This document shows, piece by piece, positions 34,940-44,458 of a stretch of DNA of 64,000 nt. The DNA lies in assembly GCF_001687105.1 (NCBI RefSeq), contig NZ_CP014598.1:124001-188000 (forward strand), written 5' to 3'. The stretch's first letter is position 1; the number at the start of each line of letters is the position of its first letter. This stretch comes from Salipiger sp. CCB-MM3. GTDB taxonomy: Bacteria; Pseudomonadota; Alphaproteobacteria; Rhodobacterales; Rhodobacteraceae. The notes beneath the pieces were generated by a model. It saw only the letters and a program-made list of their open reading frames with translations. It was not told where the DNA came from and ran no database searches. The translations under genes were made by a program, and so were the position numbers.

Positions 34940-36328
34940 ATGGCACCAAAATTCGGAACGAGTGGCCTGCGCGGCCTTGTGGTTGAGCTGACGCCGGATC
35001 TCGTGGCGGATCACGTGCGGGCCTTCGTTGCAGCCTGCGACCACGGCGGAAAGATCTGCGTCGGGCAGGACCTGCGGCCCTCGAGCCCACGGATCGCCGG
35101 GGACATTATTGCGGCCGCTCGTGCTGAGGGTGTCACTGTGGTGGATTGCGGCGCTCTGCCGACGCCTGCGCTCGCGCTGGCGGCGCTGGAAGCCGGTGCA
35201 GGGGCGATCATGGTAACTGGGAGCCATATTCCTGCCGATCGCAACGGCCTGAAATTCTATGTCCGCAAGGGCGAGATCACCAAGGATGACGAAGTGGCGA
35301 TCAGCGCCGCGCTTGGCCGTCCGGCGGGCAGCGGGAATGGTGCTCTCGAAACTGACGCAGGTGCTGCGGGTCGCTTTATCGATCGCTACGTTGGGGCGCT
35401 TGGCATGGGGGCGCTTGGCACGGGGGCGCTGACGGGGCGCCGGATCGGTCTTTATGCGCATTCGGCGGTTGGTCGGGACGACCTTGCGGCGATGCTGACC
35501 GGGCTTGGTGCCGAGGTGATCGAACTCGGCCGCTCGGAAATGTTCATTCCCGTCGACACCGAAGCCGTTGATCCCGAGACCCGCGCGCAGATCCGCGACT
35601 GGGTGCTTGAGCACAATCTGGACGGGCTGGTCTCGACCGATGGCGACAGCGACCGACCGCTCTTGGCTGATGAGACGGGCACCATCGTTCCGGGGGATAT
35701 CATGGGCCAGATCACCGCCGAGGCGCTTGGGGCCGAGGCGGTGGTGACTCCGATCTCCTCGAACTCGGGGGTCACCCGCAAGGGCTTTGGCAAGGTGCTG
35801 ACGACCCGCATCGGCTCGCCCTATGTCATCGCCGGTATGGAAGAGCTTGGCGGCAAGGTGGTGGGCTATGAGGCCAATGGCGGCTTCCTTCTGGGCTTCG
35901 CAGCTGAAGGGCCGACGGGGATTCTAAACGCGCTGCCGACACGCGACTGCATGCTGCCTCTGATCATGACGCTGATCGCGGCGGGGGAGGGGACCGTCTC
36001 GGAACGCGTAGCGCAGGAGCCGCCAGTGGTGACCTTGGCCGACCGTCTGCAAGAAGTGCCGCAGGAGGCGTCGCAGCCGTTCGTCGCGAAACTGCGCGAC
36101 GCGCGCAATGCACGGGCCGACTTTCTTGCCCGTTTCGGGGCCGAAGAGGCGGGCTGCGATCTGACCGACGGTGTGCGCGTGACACTGGCGGATGGACGCA
36201 TCGTGCACGTCCGCCCCTCGGGCAATGCGCCCGAGCTGCGGCTCTATGTCGAGGCGATGGACAAGGCCGGGGCTGAAGGGCTGATGCAAACCGGTCTGAT
36301 GGAACTGCGCAAGGCAGTTCTCGGCTGA
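34940..36328 (+). CDS. Phosphomannomutase / phosphoglucomutase family protein
   Basis: Alpha-D-phosphohexomutase of 462 residues that interconverts hexose 6- and 1-phosphates. The phosphoserine loop reads VTGSHIPADRNGLKFY (about 91-106) in place of the common TASHNP, the metal loop is STDGDSDRPL, and EANGGFLLG and RPSGNAPELRLYVE complete the sugar and phosphate sites. AAGGAGG lies 7 nt before the ATG at 34940. It follows manC by 76 bp in the same direction, so mannose-6-phosphate is the likely substrate. Confidence 0.92.
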   Translation: MAPKFGTSGLRGLVVELTPDLVADHVRAFVAACDHGGKICVGQDLRPSSPRIAGDIIAAARAEGVTVVDCGALPTPALALAALEAGAGAIMVTGSHIPADRNGLKFYVRKGEITKDDEVAISAALGRPAGSGNGALETDAGAAGRFIDRYVGALGMGALGTGALTGRRIGLYAHSAVGRDDLAAMLTGLGAEVIELGRSEMFIPVDTEAVDPETRAQIRDWVLEHNLDGLVSTDGDSDRPLLADETGTIVPGDIMGQITAEALGAEAVVTPISSNSGVTRKGFGKVLTTRIGSPYVIAGMEELGGKVVGYEANGGFLLGFAAEGPTGILNALPTRDCMLPLIMTLIAAGEGTVSERVAQEPPVVTLADRLQEVPQEASQPFVAKLRDARNARADFLARFGAEEAGCDLTDGVRVTLADGRIVHVRPSGNAPELRLYVEAMDKAGAEGLMQTGLMELRKAVLG

Positions 36329-36480
36329 AGGCGATCGCGCCGGTCAGCCCGATTGTCGGGCTGATCACCGCGATGTGCCCGTGAACTGGGCAACTGCGGG
36401 CGATTAGGGTTGCGGGTGAGAGAACCTTGTCCGCATCATGAACGCATAGAATTGGCAGCAGAGATCAGGATCGGGGTGCC

Positions 36481-37710
36481 ATGAAGATGATTAATCTTGT
36501 TCGCTGCTTTGGATTTGCTGCAGCACTCTGCATGGCGAGTGGTTTTGCCGCGCCGCTTTTGGCGGATCCTTACCGTCTTGTTCCCGGCGATACCATCGAG
36601 CTACGCCACAGCGGCTTGAGCGAGCCTGAAACCCTTGCGGTGGATTCCGATGGTCAGCTGCGTATTCCCGATGTCGGCGGTGTCGATGTTGAAGGTCTAA
36701 CGCTTGACGATGCCGAGGACACCGTGGCCGCCGCACTTGAGCGTGAGGGGCTGTTTATCGCGCCGTTGGTCAGCATCGCGATGGCGAGCTACGCGCCGAT
36801 CATCATCGCTGGCGACGTCGCTTCGCCGGGACGCTACGATTTTGCGCCGGGGATGACGATCGCCACGGCGCTTGCTGTTGCTGGCGGTAGCCAGTCGAGC
36901 GGCATCACCCGTTTGGAAATCCTCCGCGCGCGTTCGGAGTCCGAGGGCCAACTTGAGGCGCTCAACCTCGACATCGCGGCGGCAGCGGTGCGCATCGCTC
37001 GGCTCGAAGCGGCGCTTGCGGACAAGGAGGAAGTGACGCTTCCGGACCAGTTGCGCCGGCTGATCCCGGCGCCGGACCGGGTTTCGCTGGACGAGCTTCT
37101 GACGCGCGAGCACGAACTTCTGGTAACGGAAAACGAGCGCGCGCGTGAGCTGCTGACTTTCTGGGACAACGAGATCGAGACCGTCGGACAGCAGCGTGAA
37201 CTCTACGCGCAGCGCATCGAGGTGCAGAAAGAGATTGTCGAGACCACCGCGCAGGCGCTGGAGGATTCGCGCAGCTTGCAGGAGCGGGGGTTGCAGACCT
37301 CGACGCGACTGGCTGCGGCGCAGCAGAGTTCCGCGGAGGCGCGGTCTCAGATGCTTGCCATGGAATCGGCCCAGATCGACGCAACGCAGGCCATCGCCAG
37401 CGCGCAGCGCGACCGGACCCGTTTCCTTGCTGACGAGCGGTCGCAAAACCTCAGCGACCTTCAGACCAGCCGGGTGAATCTCGACGATCTAAAGATCAGC
37501 TATGCCCGCGCGGTTCGGCAGCTTGCCCTGCTCAGCGACGGCAGTTCGGGGGCGCTGCTGCCCTCCGATGCGGTCGACGTGAGCTTCGAAATTAGCAGCA
37601 CGCGCGCCGAACGAGAGATCGAAGGGAGGGTCACGCAAGGCACACGCCTGCTGCCAGGTGACACCATCGTTGTTGAGGTAACAGCTTTGGCGTTGGACGA
37701 GCCGAGCTGA
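36481..37710 (+). CDS. Polysaccharide export protein, Wza/ExoF-like with SLBB domain
   Basis: Protein of 409 residues with a cleavable signal peptide (hydrophobic 8-24, ending near PLLADPYR). The polysaccharide export domain starts DPYRLVPGDTIELRHSGLSEPETLAVDSDGQ, and an SLBB-like segment IIAGDVASPGRYDFAPGMTI follows. A long coiled coil fills about 160-360, and a second short beta region with LLPGDTIVVEV ends it. The coiled coil resembles ExoF of rhizobia rather than the compact Wza. It would form the periplasmic/outer-membrane conduit with the Wzc-like kinase. Confidence 0.85.
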   Translation: MKMINLVRCFGFAAALCMASGFAAPLLADPYRLVPGDTIELRHSGLSEPETLAVDSDGQLRIPDVGGVDVEGLTLDDAEDTVAAALEREGLFIAPLVSIAMASYAPIIIAGDVASPGRYDFAPGMTIATALAVAGGSQSSGITRLEILRARSESEGQLEALNLDIAAAAVRIARLEAALADKEEVTLPDQLRRLIPAPDRVSLDELLTREHELLVTENERARELLTFWDNEIETVGQQRELYAQRIEVQKEIVETTAQALEDSRSLQERGLQTSTRLAAAQQSSAEARSQMLAMESAQIDATQAIASAQRDRTRFLADERSQNLSDLQTSRVNLDDLKISYARAVRQLALLSDGSSGALLPSDAVDVSFEISSTRAEREIEGRVTQGTRLLPGDTIVVEVTALALDEPS

Positions 37711-37714
37711 CCGC

Positions 37715-37954
37715 TCAGGTCTCTTGGCCTTCACGGAGGGCTGCGGGCGCTAAAGCGCCTAGCAACAGCGCACCCGTGACTGCCGCGCCGATCAGGCTAT
37801 AGGCGGGTAGGGACATCGTAAGCGGCATGCCGAGGCGGATGACCAGCCAGATCGTGGCGACCAGCGCGAAAGGGACCGAAAGCAGAGCTGCGGCGTAGCC
37901 GAGAGATGCGGCGGCAGGAGGGGTGCCGGCGACGCGGGTTTCGGACGAATCTAT
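37715..37954 (-). CDS. Small two-helix membrane protein with a non-standard (ATA) start
   Basis: Reading the complement from 37954 gives 79 residues, IDSSETRVAGTPPAAASLGY and onward, with two hydrophobic segments (AAALLSVPFALVATIWLVI and YSLIGAAVTGALLLGALAP) and a TGA stop. GGGAGGG lies 8 nt before the first codon, which is ATA; no ATG, GTG or TTG occurs in frame between the upstream TAA and the first helix. The gene either uses a rare ATA start or lost its ATG by one base change. Small two-helix proteins are common in exopolysaccharide loci. No specific function is known. Confidence 0.5.
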   Translation of the reverse strand: MDSSETRVAGTPPAAASLGYAAALLSVPFALVATIWLVIRLGMPLTMSLPAYSLIGAAVTGALLLGALAPAALREGQET

Positions 37955-38219
37955 GGCGTTTCCCTCCCAAGGTGCATTTCTTCGGAATTATCCGATGCGT
38001 TTCTGTCCGCTGCCGATCCGCAGAAGTCGTGCGCCCAGCCCCACCTGCCGGGCAACTCGAATCGAAACAGTGATGCATGAAATACCCAGAATGTTTCCAT
38101 TAAGGAACCAAAAGCGGTGGTTCTGACGTAGGGGAATTTTCCGACCGAGCGGCGAGTTGTCGGCGTTCTGAGAGGCCGCGCGCCCGTGCCGCAGTCGTTA
38201 AGTCTCTTGGTCTCGGGGC

Positions 38220-39356
38220 TTAGACAGTGCCATTTGCCGGTGCCGTGCTGCTCTGCCCGGCGCTAGTGCGCGGTAGGTCGGACAATATGCCCGCCAGCTT
38301 TTCGGCCGCAGCGCGCCATGTGAATTGCTGCACGCGAATGCGACCGGCCTCGGACAGCCGTGTGCGTCTTTCAGTGTTGGCGCAAAGGTCTTCCATTGCC
38401 GCCGTCCATCCGTCGCGATCTGAGGGATCAAGCGAGATGGTCGCGTCGCCGCAGACCTCGGGAATGGCGCCGCCGGTCGAGGCGATTACCGGGCAGCCGC
38501 AGAACATCGCCTCGGCGGGCGGTAGGCCAAAGCCTTCGGTCAGCGATGGAAAGACCAGCGCCGCGGCGTTGTCGTAAAGCGCGCGCAACTCGGCATCGCT
38601 GACTCGGCCCAGAAGCCGCACGTCGTCGGACGCGGTGATGCCGTTGTCGCTGAAGATTGCCGCGTTTCCGCCACCGGCGATCACCAGCGGGACCGAGCGG
38701 TCTTTTCGGGCGCGCGCGGCAGCAACCAGCATCGCAAGGTTCTTGTGCGGGGCGAGGCTGCCGAGTGCCAGAAGATAGCGGCCGGAGGTCAGCCCGTGGC
38801 GTTTAATAGTGGTGTCGTCGGGTTTGATCCTGAGAATATGGTCGGCTCCGTTGGGGATCACCCGAGCCTTGCCCGGCGGCACGACGCCGAAACGCTCTAG
38901 CTCGGACTTCGAGTGTTCGGACACCGTGAGCACGACTTGTGCGGTGCGGCCAAGACGGGGCTGCATCGCGTTGTACCAGAGCCGGAAAGGCTTTGAGTAA
39001 GACTCCGGCTGGCGGAACACTTGAGCGTCGTGGATCATCACAATCTGGCGCTTCCGCAGAACGGGGCCGGTGTTGCACAGGCTTAGCATCCAGTCGTCGG
39101 GCCGGGTCCGAGCGAGGTAGAACTGTTCCCAAGCATGGCCTTTCAATGAGGATTTCGGTGCCTCGAGCGCATCCGTCACCGCCTTTGGTCGCTCTTCGGG
39201 CAAGACAATATCGCCCTGAGGACGGAGCCCGTGAAACGCATCGAAGCCAGGCGGTAGCCCAAGGTCCACGAGGGCACCTACCAGTTGCTCGGCAACACGG
39301 TCGACGCCGGTCGGAGCGCGCATGAGAAAACGAGCATTGAGGAGAAGTCCGGTCAT
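38220..39356 (-). CDS. Glycosyltransferase, GT4-like
   Basis: GT-B fold glycosyltransferase of 378 residues. It has VMIHDAQVFRQPESYSK, TVSEHSKSELERFGV, ALGSLAPHKNLAMLVAAA and the motif FPSLTEGFGLPPAEAMFCGCPVIAS (about 283-307) with its two acidic residues. It is a clear relative of the protein encoded at 43370 (shared HDA-VF--PESY segment). AAGGG lies near the ATG. It likely transfers one sugar in the exopolysaccharide repeat. Confidence 0.9.
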   Translation of the reverse strand: MTGLLLNARFLMRAPTGVDRVAEQLVGALVDLGLPPGFDAFHGLRPQGDIVLPEERPKAVTDALEAPKSSLKGHAWEQFYLARTRPDDWMLSLCNTGPVLRKRQIVMIHDAQVFRQPESYSKPFRLWYNAMQPRLGRTAQVVLTVSEHSKSELERFGVVPPGKARVIPNGADHILRIKPDDTTIKRHGLTSGRYLLALGSLAPHKNLAMLVAAARARKDRSVPLVIAGGGNAAIFSDNGITASDDVRLLGRVSDAELRALYDNAAALVFPSLTEGFGLPPAEAMFCGCPVIASTGGAIPEVCGDATISLDPSDRDGWTAAMEDLCANTERRTRLSEAGRIRVQQFTWRAAAEKLAGILSDLPRTSAGQSSTAPANGTV

Positions 39357-39545
39357 ATGGGCCCTTTATAGTAGCTGGCAAGTGCTTTGAGGAACGGGAG
39401 CTTTTCGTTCCACAGACTGCGCTTTTCCGGGGGGCGGGGGAACTGAAGTCTTTGCAAAGGGCAGCGCAGGGGCTTGCCACGCTGTTCGTCGGTCTTGTGG
39501 AGATGCCGCGTCTCAATGGGAGGATGCGCATTGGGCTTTTGCTCG

Positions 39546-41273
39546 TTATTGCAAAGCATTATCTTGAATCGCATCCCGCACCCGTACCCGTAGCAAGCTG
39601 CGGTCGCCCGCGGCGGACTGGTTCGGATCGATAGAGATCGTCACGGTCTGGCCGTCGAGGAGGTGGATGGGTCCGAACTCTAGCGTCTCGGCACCGCTGG
39701 CGAGCTTACGCTCGAGCGTGCCGTCTTCGGCCACGACGCTGACACCGAGCCCATCTGAACTAATTTCGTGAACACCAAGCTCGACATCTACCATCACCGA
39801 GCCGTCGGTCTGGGCATGATAAACATGCGAGAGTTCAAGCTTGCCGCCAAGCACGACGGACCTTGGCGAAAGAGCGAACCGCGGCGCCTCGGCATTGCAC
39901 AGGTAAGGCCGCCACGGCGTGTGCGGCTTCTCCTGACCCGGGCAGGTACCAAGTGGCAGAATTTCGTCGTCGCGGCGCAGGAACCGGTCGAAGCCGCCGG
40001 TCGAGCCGGTCATTGCATCTTCGCCTGCTGGTGGCCGAACGAATTGATCGAAGCTGTCGGCTAGAACATGGTGCGGCCCCAGCTCGAGATCCGTGGCGAG
40101 ATCGATTGGAGCACCGTCGCTCTGCAGAAGAAGAACACTGTCGCGCGAGAGCGAAAGCTCTGCGCCCTCGCGCTCGCTGAGGTCCGGTTCGAGGGCGGTG
40201 ATCGCGGGATTTAGAAGCTTGGCGCTGCGCGGTGCACCCCAGACGACCGCGAGCGTCTCGCCGAAGGTGCAGCCATAGGTAAACGGATCGGGGCGGAAGA
40301 CCTCGGTTGGTTGGCCGGAGACGACACGACCAGCAAGCTCGATCGCGCGCCCCGTGGGCGTCAGCTTCAGGTCGGGACCAAAAACCGGAACGTAATTGTC
40401 GCCGCGCACTTCGAGGGGATACCAGACCGCCCGACGCACATTCGCAGCAGCCATCATGCACATGTGTTTCCAGAAAAAACTCGGGGCACCGTCGACATCC
40501 GTCGTGCCGAACTCGGTTATCTCGATATCGAGCCCCCGCATCTTGGGATGGCGGCGGAGCACTTCGAGTTCGTCCGGAATTTGTTCTGGTCTTGAGGTAT
40601 ATGGGTGCAGTGACACCGCGTCGATGTAATCTGCCCCGCCCGCGTCGAGCACTTCCCATATATAGCCAGCAGCCACCGAATGGGCTGACACGCCGAGGAT
40701 GCGACGGTCTGCCATGGTGGGCTGTGCGTCAATGGCTGCGAGGTGGCGCACGTGTAGGTGGGCACGCTCTAGCGGCGACATCTCCTTGGCAGGCCCTTTG
40801 ACGAAGGACGTGGAGTTGAACTCATTGCCGATTTGGAATGTTTCGATCTCTGGAAATTTCGCGGCCATCTCACCGACGAAGGCCGCGAAAGAGGCAATTC
40901 CGGCATCGGTGACCACCGTGTCCCCGCCCTCGAAAAGTTTGTTTCCGGGATAGACCGTGAGTGAGCCGATACGCTCCTGGCGGCTCAGCGCAGTTGTGGC
41001 AAGCAGCGACGGATCATTCCACACGTAAGCGCCGGGTTGCCGTTCGACCCGACCCCAGACCACGCCTGTGCGCAAGGAACGAAGATCGAAATCATTGATG
41101 CGCTTGAGGAGCTTGCGGTACATTCCCGCCTGGAAATGCGCGTTCGTTCCTAGAGTCGGTGCAGTTTCGCCAGATGCCGGGAGAGCGTAGAGGGCCGGAA
41201 GGATGGTCAGGACCAGATACACAACGAACTTGGTCCGCCGAGATAGGTTATATATGCTGAAAAATGCATTCAT
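39546..41273 (-). CDS. Exported clan-A glycoside hydrolase (PslG-like)
   Basis: Protein of 575 residues with an N-terminal hydrophobic segment (FVVYLVLTILPALYALPASG), either a signal peptide or an anchor. The barrel domain has the acid/base Glu151 (QIGNEFNS) and the nucleophile Glu254 (ITEFGTTD), and it aligns with the hydrolase at 29479 around both residues. It lacks RTX repeats; the last 150 residues are beta-rich. The ATG at 41273 is chosen because it starts the hydrophobic segment after a short basic stretch; in-frame sequence to 41354 is unlikely to be coding. PslG-type enzymes cut the polymer in the periplasm during export. Confidence 0.8.
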   Translation of the reverse strand: MNAFFSIYNLSRRTKFVVYLVLTILPALYALPASGETAPTLGTNAHFQAGMYRKLLKRINDFDLRSLRTGVVWGRVERQPGAYVWNDPSLLATTALSRQERIGSLTVYPGNKLFEGGDTVVTDAGIASFAAFVGEMAAKFPEIETFQIGNEFNSTSFVKGPAKEMSPLERAHLHVRHLAAIDAQPTMADRRILGVSAHSVAAGYIWEVLDAGGADYIDAVSLHPYTSRPEQIPDELEVLRRHPKMRGLDIEITEFGTTDVDGAPSFFWKHMCMMAAANVRRAVWYPLEVRGDNYVPVFGPDLKLTPTGRAIELAGRVVSGQPTEVFRPDPFTYGCTFGETLAVVWGAPRSAKLLNPAITALEPDLSEREGAELSLSRDSVLLLQSDGAPIDLATDLELGPHHVLADSFDQFVRPPAGEDAMTGSTGGFDRFLRRDDEILPLGTCPGQEKPHTPWRPYLCNAEAPRFALSPRSVVLGGKLELSHVYHAQTDGSVMVDVELGVHEISSDGLGVSVVAEDGTLERKLASGAETLEFGPIHLLDGQTVTISIDPNQSAAGDRSLLRVRVRDAIQDNALQ

Positions 41274-41726
41274 ACATGAGCTCTTGGCGGTGCAAAACTC
41301 TGACAGTTGCGCCGGGCAGGTGTTCTGCCCAAACGGACCCAGATAACCAAACAACGCTCAAACTGTGTCGGTAATTCTTGAGAATCTGCCGGGTAGGTCG
41401 GCCAGAAACAATTGCCTGGTCAAAATTCTTGCATGCTCTTCGGCTGAACACAGGAAAACCCCGGCTGGGCCGTTCACTTCGCTACTGATCGCGCGGTCGG
41501 ACGTGGAGCGTAAGTGGGGAGCGTTTTCCGCTAGATGTACCAGGTTCGTACAAGCGGGGTGCGAGTGAGCCCTTCCGGCAGCATGTCTTCCGGGGCGGTG
41601 CAAGAAAAAACAGCACAGTTTTAATAACCAGATTTCCACGAGCCATGCCGCACCGCAGAACCTTTTCCTGGTAGGCGCGCCCCTATAGCATCGTACCAAC
41701 TTCTCTCGTGTAGTCACTGAGACGGC
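41274..41726. promoter_or_regulatory. Long divergent gap between hydrolase and polymerase-like genes
   Basis: No gene is seen in these 453 bp. The region must carry promoters for both directions. GGGCAG-GTGTT-CTGCCC (41314-41330) is the only clear short inverted repeat found. No operator matching the ACGTTAA site near 31973 was seen. Confidence 0.4.
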
Positions 41727-43178
41727 ATGCAAATCGTTTCCACTTCACCCTTTGCTTTGATCATCTTCGCGGCCATTCTCTGGGTGGGACCGCTCCGGGG
41801 AATTCCTATCCTCTTCGCGGCGATGCCGTTTTACGCTGCTGCAGCGTTCAACGCCCCGGGCCTCGGGTCGGTGAGCTTGGGAGATATCGCTCTCATCGCG
41901 ATGTGGCTCTCATTCTTCCTGCGCACTGCAGCCGTGCCGCGCGCTTTGGGCATGCTGCGACCGGGGCTGCCTGGATTTCCCTTGATGATGCTGATGGTGG
42001 TGGCAGGGGTTGGCGCGATCTTTCTGCCACGTATTTTCATGGGGCAGACCGAGGTTTTTGCTATCGGCCGGGCGAACGGTCATGCTGCTATCCTGCTGAA
42101 GCCGCTTGCGCCGTCGGGTGCCAACATTGGTCAGTTCCTACGTCTCTTGCTTGTTGCATCGGCCATGCCACTTCTCGCAGCAATTCTTGCAAGGTCGGGG
42201 GACACTGAGATCGTGATGAAGGCAGTTATCGTGGCAACGGTCGTCCATCTCGTGATATCGGCGCTAGATCTCATCAGTAATGGTCTAGGGTTTCCGGAAC
42301 TCTTGGAGTTCATCCGGACCAGTAATTACGAGATGCTCGATAATCAGCGTATGATGAACATTCGTCGAATGATCGGCGGATTTCCAGAACCCTCGGCCTA
42401 CGCGTATTATACCTCTGGTCTCTACGGATTTTGGTTCGCGCTTTGGTTCCGCGACCAGACCTCAAGGCTTCGTATTGCAATGGTGGTGTTGACTGGGCTG
42501 GCCCTGCTGCGTTCCCTTTCGACGGCGGGGATGGTCAATTTCGTAGTGTTTAGCGGGCTCTTTCTCGTGTGGCACATGCGCGCCGCTGCGCGTGAGCGCA
42601 AGGGGATTACAGCCTACATCCTGCTGACCATGTTTGTGCCATTCGCGGTCGGTGTAACGGTTGTGATATTCAACTTCGTGCCCGCGATCCCGGACTTCAT
42701 CGATACGCTCGTTTTCAACAAGATGGACAGCAGTTCCGGCGAGGAACGCATGTCGTGGAACGTGCAGGCGATGCAGAATTTCCGCGACAGCTACGGCCTC
42801 GGGTTGGGCATCGGCAGTGTGCGCGCCTCCAGCTGGATTATGGCCAACCTCGGCAACTTGGGCATTGCGGGGATAGCTTTGCAAGCATGGTTCCTACTGT
42901 CTCTTCTGACGATGGGGCGCACGCTGCGTAGCCTAGACACGAAGATCAACGAGGTCACGAGCGCACTGAAGGCTTGTTGCGTTGCGATTTTGCTGCAGGC
43001 TTTGGTCTTGAAGACTTTTCCCAGTCTGGACCTCCAATTCTACGCGGTGTCGGGGATGATTGCTGGGCTCCTGATTTACCAGCGTCGGCTCTATGCAGGA
43101 GTGAAGCGCGCGGATGCTCTGGTTCGCTACCGCCATGATGGGATGACACTGGGTTACGCGAGCAGAGTGAATGCATGA
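41727..43178 (+). CDS. O-antigen ligase/polymerase-like membrane protein
   Basis: Protein of 483 residues with about 10-12 hydrophobic helices. A larger polar stretch around 190-235 contains RRMIGGFPEPSAYAYY, resembling the periplasmic loop and Pro-Glu-Pro-Ser motif of Wzy/O-antigen ligase-like proteins. SYGLGLGIGSVRASSW (near 350) is the second family segment. In this setting a Wzy-type role, joining lipid-linked repeats in the periplasm, is most likely. The start ATG has only a weak ribosome-binding site. Confidence 0.78.
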   Translation: MQIVSTSPFALIIFAAILWVGPLRGIPILFAAMPFYAAAAFNAPGLGSVSLGDIALIAMWLSFFLRTAAVPRALGMLRPGLPGFPLMMLMVVAGVGAIFLPRIFMGQTEVFAIGRANGHAAILLKPLAPSGANIGQFLRLLLVASAMPLLAAILARSGDTEIVMKAVIVATVVHLVISALDLISNGLGFPELLEFIRTSNYEMLDNQRMMNIRRMIGGFPEPSAYAYYTSGLYGFWFALWFRDQTSRLRIAMVVLTGLALLRSLSTAGMVNFVVFSGLFLVWHMRAAARERKGITAYILLTMFVPFAVGVTVVIFNFVPAIPDFIDTLVFNKMDSSSGEERMSWNVQAMQNFRDSYGLGLGIGSVRASSWIMANLGNLGIAGIALQAWFLLSLLTMGRTLRSLDTKINEVTSALKACCVAILLQALVLKTFPSLDLQFYAVSGMIAGLLIYQRRLYAGVKRADALVRYRHDGMTLGYASRVNA

Positions 43179-43190
43179 TTACTTTTCTCG

Positions 43191-43379
43191 ATGCCAAAGT
43201 GCAGCTGGCCGGGCTTCGTTGTGATGGAGGGAAAACGGATCGGCTGGTCTCATTTATGGGGTTCGATTCTGCCCAATCTCATCATCCTCGCGGCCACCCT
43301 TCTTGGGGTGTTGCTTTCACTGATTGCAGCGTCGGTGGCCGACAAATTTAAGGTTTCGGGAGTTCTTGGATGGCGGTGA
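43191..43379 (+). CDS. Possible small single-helix membrane protein
   Basis: A 62-codon frame (or 51 from the ATG at 43224) encodes one strong hydrophobic helix, SILPNLIILAATLLGVLLSL, followed by a basic tail. It ends inside the start of the next glycosyltransferase gene (10-bp overlap). Neither start has a good ribosome-binding site, so this may be chance. It is listed because small membrane subunits are common in such loci. Confidence 0.35.
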   Translation: MPKCSWPGFVVMEGKRIGWSHLWGSILPNLIILAATLLGVLLSLIAASVADKFKVSGVLGWR

Positions 43380-44452
43380 CGGCGAAGAAGCGGAGGCTGG
43401 TGGTCAATGGGCGGTTCCTTGGTGGTCCAGAGACAGCCGTTAACGCGGTGGCGCGCGAACTTACCGCTGCGCTGGCGAAGGTCGAGGGGAACTGGGACGT
43501 GAAAGTGCTGGTTCCGCCGGCTCTGATTGGAGCTGGGGATGGTTCGGCAGTGGAACCCTATGGTACGCGTGACGGCATCCTGTGGGAGCAAATGGATCTG
43601 CCGCGGGCCCGGCGTGATGCTGTTGTCGCGGGTTTCTTCAACACTGTGCCGCTGCGCGGACAGGGGTACGTGACGATGCTGCATGATGCGCATGTGTTCA
43701 CCACCCCGGAATCCTACGGCAAGGCGACCGGCACATGGCGTCGGCTTCTGTCGCGTCGCGCTGCGAGCCCGCGAAACTACATTCTCACGGTGTCGCAGCA
43801 TTCCAAGGACGAGTTGCTGCGTCTTGGGCTTGGCACGGAAGATCGGATGGGCGTGGTGCCGAACGGTCTTGGTGAGGTGGGGCGGGTGCGGCCCGATCAC
43901 GCAATTCTCGGGCGCCTCGGGCTCGGACAAGGGAGCTATTGCATTGCGCTGGCGAACTTGCTGCCGCACAAGAACATCCCGCTGTTGCTCAAAGCTTTTG
44001 CCGATCCTGCACTTGCTGATCTGAAGCTCGTACTGATCGGCAAGGCGGGCGCGGAGGCATTTGCCGAAGCAGGATATCCGCCGGGCGAAAACGTGGTGTT
44101 TCCTGGCTTCGTCAGCGACGCGGAGCTTGCCGCGCTTTACTCGGAGGCGCTGGCAGTATGCGTTCCGTCGACGGAAGAAGGCTTTGGCCTTCCGGCGCTC
44201 GAAGGCATGGCGCATGGCGCACCTGCGCTGGTGGCCGATCGCGGTGCTTTGCCGGAAGTCGTTGGTGAAGCGGGTGTCATGCTACCCGCAAACGACCCAG
44301 GCGCCTGGGTTGCTGCGATCAGCGGGCTCGCATCCGCGCCCGGGCGCCGCGCCACCCTCTCCGAGGCGGGCCGGGCGCGGGCCTCGATTTTCACATGGGA
44401 GAATGCGGCCCATGCAGCCCTCGGCCATCTTGATCGCTGGTTTCCGGCCTGA
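43370..44452 (+). CDS. Glycosyltransferase, GT4-like
   Basis: GT-B fold glycosyltransferase of 360 residues. It has LVVNGRFLGGPETAVNAVAREL, TMLHDAHVFTTPESYGK, ALANLLPHKNIPLLLKAF and the retaining motif PSTEEGFGLPALEGMAHGAPALVA (about 266-289). It is a paralogue of the protein encoded at 38220. GGGAG lies 8 nt before the ATG. It converges with the flippase gene 6 bp away. Confidence 0.9.
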   Translation: MAVTAKKRRLVVNGRFLGGPETAVNAVARELTAALAKVEGNWDVKVLVPPALIGAGDGSAVEPYGTRDGILWEQMDLPRARRDAVVAGFFNTVPLRGQGYVTMLHDAHVFTTPESYGKATGTWRRLLSRRAASPRNYILTVSQHSKDELLRLGLGTEDRMGVVPNGLGEVGRVRPDHAILGRLGLGQGSYCIALANLLPHKNIPLLLKAFADPALADLKLVLIGKAGAEAFAEAGYPPGENVVFPGFVSDAELAALYSEALAVCVPSTEEGFGLPALEGMAHGAPALVADRGALPEVVGEAGVMLPANDPGAWVAAISGLASAPGRRATLSEAGRARASIFTWENAAHAALGHLDRWFPA

Positions 44453-44458
44453 GGTGGA

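Noticed and set aside
43175..43348. A 57-codon frame starting ATG at 43175
   Set aside because: No hydrophobic segment, motif or ribosome-binding site; the overlapping frame at 43191 is more protein-like.
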